A stretch of DNA of 11,057 nt from Lachnospiraceae bacterium. GTDB lineage: Bacteria; Bacillota; Clostridia; Lachnospirales; Lachnospiraceae. Location: contig JAJBTR010000193.1 of assembly GCA_020860745.1 (NCBI GenBank), forward strand, positions 1-11,057, in the 5' to 3' direction. The notes below the pieces were generated by a model. That model saw nothing but the letters and a program-made list of their open reading frames with translations. It ran no database searches and was not told where the DNA came from. The translations under genes and the position numbers were made by a program. Shown here in pieces: positions 1-5,469 of the stretch; the stretch's first letter is position 1, and each line of letters starts with the position of its first letter.

Positions 1-39
1 GTTAAATTCAGCATTTATCTTATGTTTAAAATTTCTTCA

Positions 40-52
40 TGAAACAACCCTG
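40..52 (+). repeat. 13-bp sequence repeated inverted at the other window edge
   Basis: TGAAACAACCCTG here is found again as its exact reverse complement at 11006-11018. In both places the bases form a tiny open frame beginning with ATG or GTG followed by AAA CAA CCC. A single 13-base match in 11 kb is expected about once by chance, so this is recorded as a fact of the sequence rather than a proven element. Confidence 0.3.
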
Positions 53-133
53 CCCTCCGCAGAGGTAAGTTTTGCAGCGTTTTTCATCCCTTTGTGTAAA
101 TCAATCAGGGAAACAGATACATGAAATCAATAT

Positions 134-162
134 TTGCCAGAAAAAATACTCTGTGGTATAGT
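134..162 (+). promoter_or_regulatory. Sigma-A promoter of the esterase gene (extended -10)
   Basis: TTGCCA (134-139), a 17-base spacer and TATAGT (157-162) preceded by TGG make a good vegetative promoter with an extended -10. Transcription would begin near 169. This is downstream of the ATG at 121, so that upstream ATG cannot be the start on this transcript and the gene must start at 190. Confidence 0.75.
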
Positions 163-189
163 GGAAAGAAAACAAAGGAGCATTCGATT

Positions 190-945
190 ATGGAAATACA
201 GTATTTTAAAGATTTCAGCCCTGCCCTCGGTCGGGACATGGAGTGCAAGGTCTACGGTCATGCAGGCCGTCCCGTACTCTTCATTCCCTGCCAGGACGGC
301 CGTTTTTTTGACTTTGAGAATTTTAAAATGATTGATTACTGGAGACCCTGGATTGATGACGGGAAAGTGATGGTTCTCTCCATCGACACCATCGACCGCG
401 AGACCTACTCCGCCGATTGGGATCCCGCCGTACGGATCCGCCGTCACGAAGACTGGATCCGCTATATCACCGACGAAATGGTTCCTTTCATCACCTCCAT
501 GGCCTCTGATCGCAACGGCTTCGCCCCCGACGGCGTCATCGCTTTCGGCTGCAGTCCCGGCGCCACCCATGCAGCCAACCTGTACTTCCGCCGCCCCGAC
601 CTCTTCGACGGTCTGCTGGCACTCAGCGGTATCTACAGCACACAGTATGGATTCGGCGATTACATGGACCATCTGGTTTACGCCAACTCCCCTGTAGACT
701 ATCTGAGCAACATGTCGGAGGATCACCCTTATATGGAGCTCTACCGGAACCGGAAAGCGGTCATCTGCTGCGGACAGGGTGCCTGGGAACAGCCGGGGAC
801 ATCCCACATTATCAAGGACATTCTGGACCGAAAAGGCATTCCCGTCTGGGTGGATTTCTGGGGATACGATGTCAACCATGACTGGTGTTGGTGGTATAAG
901 CAGGTCGAGTACTTTGTGCCGTGGCTGCTGGAGGAATCGGACTGA
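190..945 (+). CDS. Cytosolic alpha/beta-hydrolase fold esterase (COG4947-like)
   Basis: A 251-residue protein of the alpha/beta-hydrolase fold, probably a serine esterase or acyl hydrolase of unknown substrate. The nucleophile elbow is G120-C-S122-P-G124 in the context VIAFGCSPGATHA, with Ser122 the likely nucleophile. The late His in DVNHDW (His230) is the likely catalytic histidine. The acid is not certain; it could lie near GQGAWE (195-200). There is no signal peptide or membrane segment, so it should be cytosolic. The start at 190 is chosen over the in-frame ATG at 121 because AAAGGAG lies at 174-180 with 9 bases of spacing and the promoter's predicted transcript begins near 169. A terminator follows, so the gene is probably transcribed alone, although the ATP-grasp gene 196 bases downstream has a near-identical promoter. 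The family assignment (COG4947-type, uncharacterised esterase) is from memory of the family; the substrate is unknown. Confidence 0.8.
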   Translation: MEIQYFKDFSPALGRDMECKVYGHAGRPVLFIPCQDGRFFDFENFKMIDYWRPWIDDGKVMVLSIDTIDRETYSADWDPAVRIRRHEDWIRYITDEMVPFITSMASDRNGFAPDGVIAFGCSPGATHAANLYFRRPDLFDGLLALSGIYSTQYGFGDYMDHLVYANSPVDYLSNMSEDHPYMELYRNRKAVICCGQGAWEQPGTSHIIKDILDRKGIPVWVDFWGYDVNHDWCWWYKQVEYFVPWLLEESD

Positions 946-985
946 ATCCGATCAAACCCGTTTTATAACCATTGGTGATTTACTG

Positions 986-1032
986 ATAAGCGGAGATTCA
1001 TGTGAGTTCATATGAAGTCTCTGCTTATTTTT
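986..1032 (+). terminator. Intrinsic terminator after the esterase gene
   Basis: The left arm 986-1001 (ATAAGCGGAGATTCAT) pairs with 1012-1028 (reads ATGAAGTCTCTGCTTAT) with one G-U pair and a single bulged base. The loop is about 10 bases and is followed by a run of T at 1028-1032. It begins 41 bases after the esterase stop and separates that gene from the ATP-grasp gene. Confidence 0.75.
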
Positions 1033-1033
1033 C

Positions 1034-1062
1034 TGGATTTTCAAGCAGATCTGTGCTATACT
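1034..1062 (+). promoter_or_regulatory. Extended -10 promoter of the ATP-grasp gene
   Basis: TATACT (1057-1062) is preceded by TGC, giving an extended -10. The -35 region (around 1034-1039, TGGATT) is poor, as is usual for extended -10 promoters. The block CTGTGCTATACT at 1051-1062 matches CTGTGGTATAGT at 151-162 before the esterase gene at 10 of 12 positions. It lies directly behind the esterase terminator. Transcription would start near 1069, leaving a leader of about 70 bases. Confidence 0.6.
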
Positions 1063-1141
1063 TTTCTGAGGTAAAGTCAAAAAGCGCGTTTCTATTATAA
1101 AGACTTTATACTGCTTTTGCATACATACGAGGAGGAACCCC

Positions 1142-2335
1142 ATGAAAAATGTCATTTTTATCTCACCGAATTTTCCGACGAATTACTGGCAGTTCTGCCG
1201 GGAACTGAAAAGCAACGGGCTGAATGTCCTGGGTATCGGCGACCAGCCCTACGACGAGCTGATGCCGGAATTAAAAGAAAGCCTGAACGAATATTACAAG
1301 GTAAACAGCCTGGAAGATTACGATGAGGTATACCGTGCGGTTGCTTTCTTCACTTTCAAGTACGGCCGCATTGATTTCATCGAATCCAACAACGAATACT
1401 GGTTGGAGCAGGACGCAAAGCTGCGCACCGACTTTAATATAAAAACCGGTTTCCAGGAAAAGGATCTGCCCCGCATCAAGTACAAATCCAAAATGAAAAA
1501 GTACTATGAGAAAGCCGGCATCCCCGTCGCACGCTATCATCTGGTGGACAGTGAGAAAAATTGCCTGAAATTTATCGCCAAAGCCGGATATCCGGTCATT
1601 GTCAAGCCGGATAACGGAGTGGGAGCCTCCCATACATACAAGCTGGAGAATGATGAGGATCTGACATCTTTCTTCGCGGAAAAAGAAGCGGATGTCTCCT
1701 ACATCATGGAGGAGTTCATCAACGCGGAGATCAACTCTTACGACGCCATCATCGACTCCCACGGGAATCCCATCTTTGAGACCGGCAACTGCACGCCCAT
1801 CTCCATCATGGACAGCGTCAACTACGGCGACGATGCCATCTTCTACATTGAGAAAAACCTTTCGGAAGATGTACAGGAAGCCGGCCGGGCAACCATAAAA
1901 AGCTTCGGCGTAAAGAGCCGTTTCGTCCACTTTGAATTTTTCCGCCTTCTGTCCGACCATGAAGGCATCGGCAAAAAAGGAACCGTGATGGCCCTGAAAG
2001 TAAACATGCGCCCCTGCGGCGGCTTTACCCCCGACATGATCAATTACGCTCGAGAGACAAATGTATACAAGATCTGGGCTGACATGGTCGCCTTTGACAA
2101 AACCGAAAAGGAAATCGGCGGTTATCACTACTGCGGATTTGCCGGACTGAGAGATTACAAAGACTATATTCTCACCCATGAGGAGATTATGGAAAAATAC
2201 GGCGACAACCTGAAAATGACCGGCCGTCTCCCGGATGCCCTCTCCGCCGCCATGGGAAATAAGATTTACATGGCTACCTTTGACACAAAAGAGGAGCTGG
2301 ATACGTTCTTTAAAGATTTGCTGGAGACAAAATAA
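1142..2335 (+). CDS. ATP-grasp domain protein, carboxylate-amine ligase type, substrate unknown
   Basis: A 397-residue soluble protein with the ATP-grasp fold, whose members activate a carboxylate with ATP as an acyl phosphate and join it to an amine or thiol. Visible parts are an N-terminal pre-ATP-grasp region beginning KNVIFISPNFP (residues 2-12), the ATP-binding lysine and glycine-rich loop VKPDNGVGAS (154-163), the hinge IMEEFI (188-193), a metal-site segment HFEFF (263-267, Glu265) and the closing metal segment LKVNMRPCGG (285-294). In most ATP-grasp enzymes the last motif reads E-x-N; here the Glu position is Lys286 (codon AAA at 1997-1999) while Asn288 and Arg290 are kept. The start is well supported by GGAGG at 1131-1135. 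The gene has its own promoter and ends in a strong hairpin terminator. The closest recognisable role is a carbamoyl-phosphate-synthase-like or carboxylate-amine ligase; the substrate cannot be read from sequence. The adjacent esterase suggests a shared pathway, which is inference. Confidence 0.8.
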   Translation: MKNVIFISPNFPTNYWQFCRELKSNGLNVLGIGDQPYDELMPELKESLNEYYKVNSLEDYDEVYRAVAFFTFKYGRIDFIESNNEYWLEQDAKLRTDFNIKTGFQEKDLPRIKYKSKMKKYYEKAGIPVARYHLVDSEKNCLKFIAKAGYPVIVKPDNGVGASHTYKLENDEDLTSFFAEKEADVSYIMEEFINAEINSYDAIIDSHGNPIFETGNCTPISIMDSVNYGDDAIFYIEKNLSEDVQEAGRATIKSFGVKSRFVHFEFFRLLSDHEGIGKKGTVMALKVNMRPCGGFTPDMINYARETNVYKIWADMVAFDKTEKEIGGYHYCGFAGLRDYKDYILTHEEIMEKYGDNLKMTGRLPDALSAAMGNKIYMATFDTKEELDTFFKDLLETK

Positions 2336-2648
2336 CGGAAACTGCAAATCGCAGGGAACACAAAAATAAGGCGGGAAAAAGGATGCTGAGCCTTCCGCTG
2401 TATCAATGTAAACCTTTCCGATAACGCAAAAATTCCGCAGGATACCATGTACCGGAGTACGGTATTCTGCGGAATCTTTTATATTACAGATAATTTCCCG
2501 ATGAATCTCCCCTGCAGGTACAGCCGCCCGCAGAAATTTTTCAGCTATTCATCAAACCATACATCGGTCAGGCAATACAGTATCTCTGCATCTCTCCCCG
2601 CATAGACCCGCCAACCAATTCTACTGCATCTCTCCTCACCGGATATGC
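2336..2648. other. Convergent intergenic region between ATP-grasp gene and glnS
   Basis: Apart from the bidirectional terminator at 2432-2480, I see no gene here. An 11-base direct repeat TGCATCTCTCC occurs at 2587-2597 and 2625-2635, close to the glnS stop. No frame of useful length with a ribosome site is visible on either strand. Confidence 0.6.
2432..2480. terminator. Bidirectional intrinsic terminator
   Basis: Arms 2432-2446 (ATTCCGCAGGATACC) and 2461-2475 (GGTATTCTGCGGAAT) pair over 15 positions with one G-U. The loop can form an inner GTAC-CGGA-GTAC hairpin. On the plus strand the stem is followed by CTTTT (2476-2480), ending the ATP-grasp transcript 97 bases after its stop. On the minus strand the same stem is followed by a T run (AAAAATT at 2427-2433 on plus), so it also suits the glnS transcript, about 173 bases beyond its stop. 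Confidence 0.85.
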
Positions 2649-4319
2649 CTACACCTGCGCGGGGATTTTATACGAGCTCTTCAGCGACACGATCCGGTTG
2701 AATACCGGATGATGCTCCGTGGAATCTTTCGCATCCACACAGAAAAACCCGTTCCGCACAAACTGAAAACTGTCATAGATCTTCGCAGTCTCCAGGGACG
2801 GCTCTACATAGCAGTTCTTCAGAACCGTCAGTGAATTAGGGTTCAGGTTCAGACTGCCATCCTCATTGTAGACGCCCTTTTCCTCGTCGATAATATTCTC
2901 ATAGAGGCGCACTTCCGCCTGAATAGCCGTGGCCGCGTCCGCCCAGTGAATCGTACCGCGGACTTTCCGCCCGTCGGGGCTGTTCCCTCCGCGGCTCTCC
3001 GGATCATAAGTACAGTGAACCACGGTCACATTTCCCTCGGCATCCGTCTCATATCCGGTGCAGGTGACAAAATAGGCGTTCATCAGCCGCACTTCGTTGC
3101 CCGGATACAGGCGGCGGTATTTCTTCGGCGGCTCAATCATAAAATCCTCCCGCTCAATGTAAAGCTCCCGGCTGAAAGGAACCAGTCGCTTGCCGAGTTC
3201 AGGATTCTCCATATTGTTATCAATCTCCAGCTCCTCTATCTGCCCCTCCGGATAGTTGTCGATGATCAGCTTAACCGGATCCAGCACCGCCATGGCGCGG
3301 GGCGCAGTCATCTTCAGATCTTCCCGGATGCAATACTCCAGCATAGCGTAATCCACCGAACTCTGGCTCTTGGATACACCGCAAAGTTCCACAAACTTCT
3401 TAATCGAAGAAGGAGTAAAACCGCGTCTTCGCAGCGCCGCAATCGAAACAAGGCGAGGATCATCCCATCCGTCGACAATGCCCTCCTCCACCAGCTTTTT
3501 GATATAGCGCTTGCCAGTCACCACATTGGTCAGATACAGTTTTGCAAACTCAATCTGCTTCGGCGGATGCTCAAATCCCACCTCACGCACAACCCAGTCG
3601 TAGAGCGGCCGATGATCCTCAAACTCCAGCGTACAGATGGAGTGTGTGACACCCTCAAAGGCATCCTCCAGCGGGTGTGCAAAATCATACATCGGGTAAA
3701 TACACCAGGCATCGCCGGTCCGGTGATGAGTCATATGCGCCACTCGGTAGATAATGGGATCGCGCATATTGATATTCGGCGAAGCCATGTCAATTTTGGC
3801 GCGGAGCACTTTCTCTCCGTCTGCGTAGACGCCGTTTTTCATATTTTCAAAGAGTTCCAGATTCTCCTCCACACTGCGGTTGCGGTAAGGACTGTCTTTG
3901 CCCGGCTCCGTCAATGTCCCCCTGTATTCCCGGATCTCCTCCGGCGTCAGGTCACAGACATATGCTTTTCCCTTTTTGATCAGCGTCACCGCCGCCTCGT
4001 ACATCCGCCCAAAGTAATCGGATGCAAAGAACAGACGATCCTCCCAGTCCGCGCCAAGCCACTCAATATCCGCTTTGATGGACTCCACAAACTCTTCCTT
4101 TTCCTTTGTCGGATTCGTATCGTCAAACCGCATGTTGAATTTCCCGCCATACTCCTGCGCCAATCCATAATTCAGCAGGATAGACTTGGCATGTCCGATA
4201 TGAAGATAACCATTCGGCTCCGGAGGGAAACGGGTGCATACGGTCTCACAATTCCCTTCCGCGATATCCTTATCTATGATCTGCTCTATGAAATTCCTTG
4301 AAACTACTTCGTTCTCCAT
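2649..4319 (-). CDS. glnS: Glutaminyl-tRNA synthetase
   Basis: A 556-residue class I aminoacyl-tRNA synthetase that charges tRNA-Gln with glutamine in the cytosol; E. coli GlnRS is of nearly the same length (554). The N-terminal catalytic Rossmann fold carries [16 protein letters not shown] with the HIGH signature at residues 40-43. GWDDPRL (284-290) and [13 protein letters not shown] (297-309) are typical of GlnRS rather than bacterial GluRS, as is the C-terminal beta-barrel anticodon-binding region from about 340 ([32 protein letters not shown]). The KMSKS-type loop reads VTGKR (267-271), keeping the catalytic second lysine (Lys270). Many Firmicutes make Gln-tRNA by the GatCAB amidotransferase route, so a GlnRS gene here reflects the lineage subset that acquired it. 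The ribosome site is weak: GGG at 4336-4338 lies 16 bases from the ATG. A promoter candidate at 4348-4375 precedes it, and it may also be read from the rhomboid-like gene upstream. Confidence 0.97.
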   Translation of the reverse strand: MENEVVSRNFIEQIIDKDIAEGNCETVCTRFPPEPNGYLHIGHAKSILLNYGLAQEYGGKFNMRFDDTNPTKEKEEFVESIKADIEWLGADWEDRLFFASDYFGRMYEAAVTLIKKGKAYVCDLTPEEIREYRGTLTEPGKDSPYRNRSVEENLELFENMKNGVYADGEKVLRAKIDMASPNINMRDPIIYRVAHMTHHRTGDAWCIYPMYDFAHPLEDAFEGVTHSICTLEFEDHRPLYDWVVREVGFEHPPKQIEFAKLYLTNVVTGKRYIKKLVEEGIVDGWDDPRLVSIAALRRRGFTPSSIKKFVELCGVSKSQSSVDYAMLEYCIREDLKMTAPRAMAVLDPVKLIIDNYPEGQIEELEIDNNMENPELGKRLVPFSRELYIEREDFMIEPPKKYRRLYPGNEVRLMNAYFVTCTGYETDAEGNVTVVHCTYDPESRGGNSPDGRKVRGTIHWADAATAIQAEVRLYENIIDEEKGVYNEDGSLNLNPNSLTVLKNCYVEPSLETAKIYDSFQFVRNGFFCVDAKDSTEHHPVFNRIVSLKSSYKIPAQV

Positions 4320-4347
4320 GTGTCTATACCATTTTCCCTTTTTTGAA

Positions 4348-4375
4348 ATTTTAACAGTTATGAAATCTTTTTTAA
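4348..4375 (-). promoter_or_regulatory. Candidate promoter of glnS
   Basis: Read on the minus strand: TTAAAA (4370-4375), a 16-base spacer and TAAAAT (4348-4353) preceded by TGT, giving an extended -10. It would place the glnS transcript start near 4341, leaving a leader of about 20 bases. It overlaps the 3' end of the small ORF at 4358-4450. It is the best candidate I see; read-through from the upstream gene is also possible. Confidence 0.4.
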
Positions 4376-4450
4376 CCGCTCACTATCCTCCGCGACGACA
4401 TCTTTCAATACATCAACATCCACTTGCGTGGTCTCAATAGTCCTGATCAT
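4358..4450 (-). CDS. Possible 30-residue protein, ATGA-coupled to the rhomboid-like gene
   Basis: Immediately at the end of the rhomboid-like gene the stop TGA overlaps an ATG as ATGA (minus strand, 4447-4450). The frame opened there runs 30 codons to TAA at 4358-4360. The product starts [20 protein letters not shown] and ends KKIS; it is acidic, lacks hydrophobic stretches and looks like one amphipathic helix after residue 10. There is no Shine-Dalgarno beyond GTGGA, so translation would depend on termination-reinitiation after the upstream gene. The composition looks protein-like and there are no rare oddities, but the frame is very short and I do not recognise a family. It could also be chance, or the remnant of a longer gene. 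Confidence 0.35.
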   Translation of the reverse strand: MIRTIETTQVDVDVLKDVVAEDSERLKKIS

Positions 4451-5289
4451 TCCACATGTTTGTGTGTAAACAGATGATCCTGACAATATTCAAAATTTCC
4501 CTTACACCTGGAACAATAGCGGAACTGCAGATTCGGGTCATCCAGCTCCGTCCGTCCGCAGATGGCACACTTATGTATTGCCCCTCCGGCGGTTCCTCTG
4601 GACTGATGCACCTGCTTTTTAAAATTCTGCCGTCGTCTGAACTCTTTCGGCGATGCCGCCATATGCCGCGTCATCGCAAAGAAAATCAGGAAGTTCAGAA
4701 CAGACGCGAGAATCGCCACGCGCCCCGACCAGGAACTCACAACAAAAGAATACGCGATCAGCACGCCGTACACTGCCGCCATCCACTTCATCTTGATCGG
4801 GATAATAAAGTACAGCATCACCTTCATATCCGGATAACAGACAGCAAAAGCCAGGAAAATTGTCAGATTGATATAGTAAGTGCTGAAACTGCCGCCCATA
4901 GGGTACGGCACGGCAATCCCCTGCACTCTATATATCAGAAACAGGAAAAATGCACCAAGTATCGTAAAAATCACTCCGCCGAAAATATAGAGATTAAAGC
5001 GGAACGTCCCCCAGGTCTGCTCCAGCACCGTACCCAGCTGATAATACAGCACCAGCATAATGATAAAAAATATTATATTCGACCCGGACGGTGGGATCAG
5101 TACCCAGGAAATCAGCCGCCAGATCTGTCCGTGAAGAATCAGATACGGCTCCAATGTCAGATAATTTAATACATTTGGCGCCGCATACTCAAAAACATAT
5201 CCGATAACATAACAGGCAATAATATACTTCATCAGCCCGGGGATGGCGAATCTGCCGAATTTACGTTCCATCTTGTTTAAAAACCGCAT
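4447..5289 (-). CDS. Rhomboid-like membrane protein with C-terminal zinc ribbon, apparently non-catalytic
   Basis: A 280-residue integral membrane protein. About six hydrophobic segments lie near residues 20-36, 58-83, 98-122, 138-163, 168-186 and 190-206, with a rhomboid-type loop segment GQIWRLISWVL at 54-64 (Trp57-Arg58). The rhomboid active site should be a GxSG in the fourth segment and a His in the sixth; neither is visible (the region reads FSTYYINLTIFLAFAV, and the last segments hold no His). I infer it is a pseudoprotease binding or sorting membrane proteins. After the membrane part a basic linker (215-232) leads to a zinc-ribbon-like module with Cys241, Cys244, Cys259 and Cys262, followed by Cys269, His272, His276 and His278. 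The start has AGGAG at 5296-5300 and a consensus promoter at 5341-5370. It sits upstream of a small ORF and glnS on the same strand. Annotated family names may be 'rhomboid family protease', which would overstate its activity. Confidence 0.8.
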   Translation of the reverse strand: MRFLNKMERKFGRFAIPGLMKYIIACYVIGYVFEYAAPNVLNYLTLEPYLILHGQIWRLISWVLIPPSGSNIIFFIIMLVLYYQLGTVLEQTWGTFRFNLYIFGGVIFTILGAFFLFLIYRVQGIAVPYPMGGSFSTYYINLTIFLAFAVCYPDMKVMLYFIIPIKMKWMAAVYGVLIAYSFVVSSWSGRVAILASVLNFLIFFAMTRHMAASPKEFRRRQNFKKQVHQSRGTAGGAIHKCAICGRTELDDPNLQFRYCSRCKGNFEYCQDHLFTHKHVE

Positions 5290-5340
5290 CGCTTACTCCT
5301 GTCCAAGATTTGAAATAACAGCATCTTTCTATGTCCGTCT

Positions 5341-5370
5341 ATTATAATCCCTGACTTTTTTCTTTGTCAA
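5341..5370 (-). promoter_or_regulatory. Consensus sigma-A promoter of the rhomboid-like gene
   Basis: On the minus strand TTGACA (5365-5370) and TATAAT (5341-5346) are perfect matches to both consensus hexamers with an 18-base spacer. Transcription would start near 5334, giving a leader of about 45 bases containing AGGAG just before the start. This is the strongest promoter in the window. Confidence 0.85.
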
Positions 5371-5469
5371 CCGTCAGATATCAGAATCTATCCCGCGCCC
5401 ACTGTTTTGTCGCCGCAGTATTCCTATTCCGGCAGAGCATGGAAACCGACAAACCTAAACGCACGGCTA
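5371..5469. other. Short intergenic stretch after ligA
   Basis: Between the ligA stop and the rhomboid promoter there is no clear intrinsic terminator. A 7-base dyad (TTTGTCG at 5405-5411 and CGACAAA at 5447-5453) encloses a weak inner hairpin, without a T tract. ligA transcripts may therefore read into the rhomboid-like gene. Confidence 0.4.

Noticed and set aside
127..879. 250-codon frame on the minus strand opposite the esterase
   Set aside because: The esterase on the plus strand has a nucleophile motif, promoter and ribosome site; the antisense frame has none.
1107..1112. Second TATACT upstream of the ATP-grasp gene
   Set aside because: It has no extended TGn and no -35 at the right distance (GCGCGT), so the 1057-1062 element is preferred.
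1271..2347. 358-codon frame on the minus strand opposite the ATP-grasp gene
   Set aside because: It is antisense to a well-supported ATP-grasp gene with its own promoter and ribosome site; its protein is a mirror composition without motifs.
2946..4301. 451-codon open frame on the plus strand opposite glnS
   Set aside because: It lies wholly antisense to an intact GlnRS gene, has no recognisable domain and no good ribosome site. Such shadows are common in codon-biased genes.
4323..4328. TGG-TATAGA extended -10-like sequence three bases before the glnS ATG
   Set aside because: It would start transcription at or inside the start codon, leaving a leaderless message, and no -35 is present. The element at 4348-4375 is a better candidate.
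4320..4446. T-box or other riboswitch before glnS
   Set aside because: The gap is only 127 bases and holds no T-box consensus, specifier stem or terminator/antiterminator pair.
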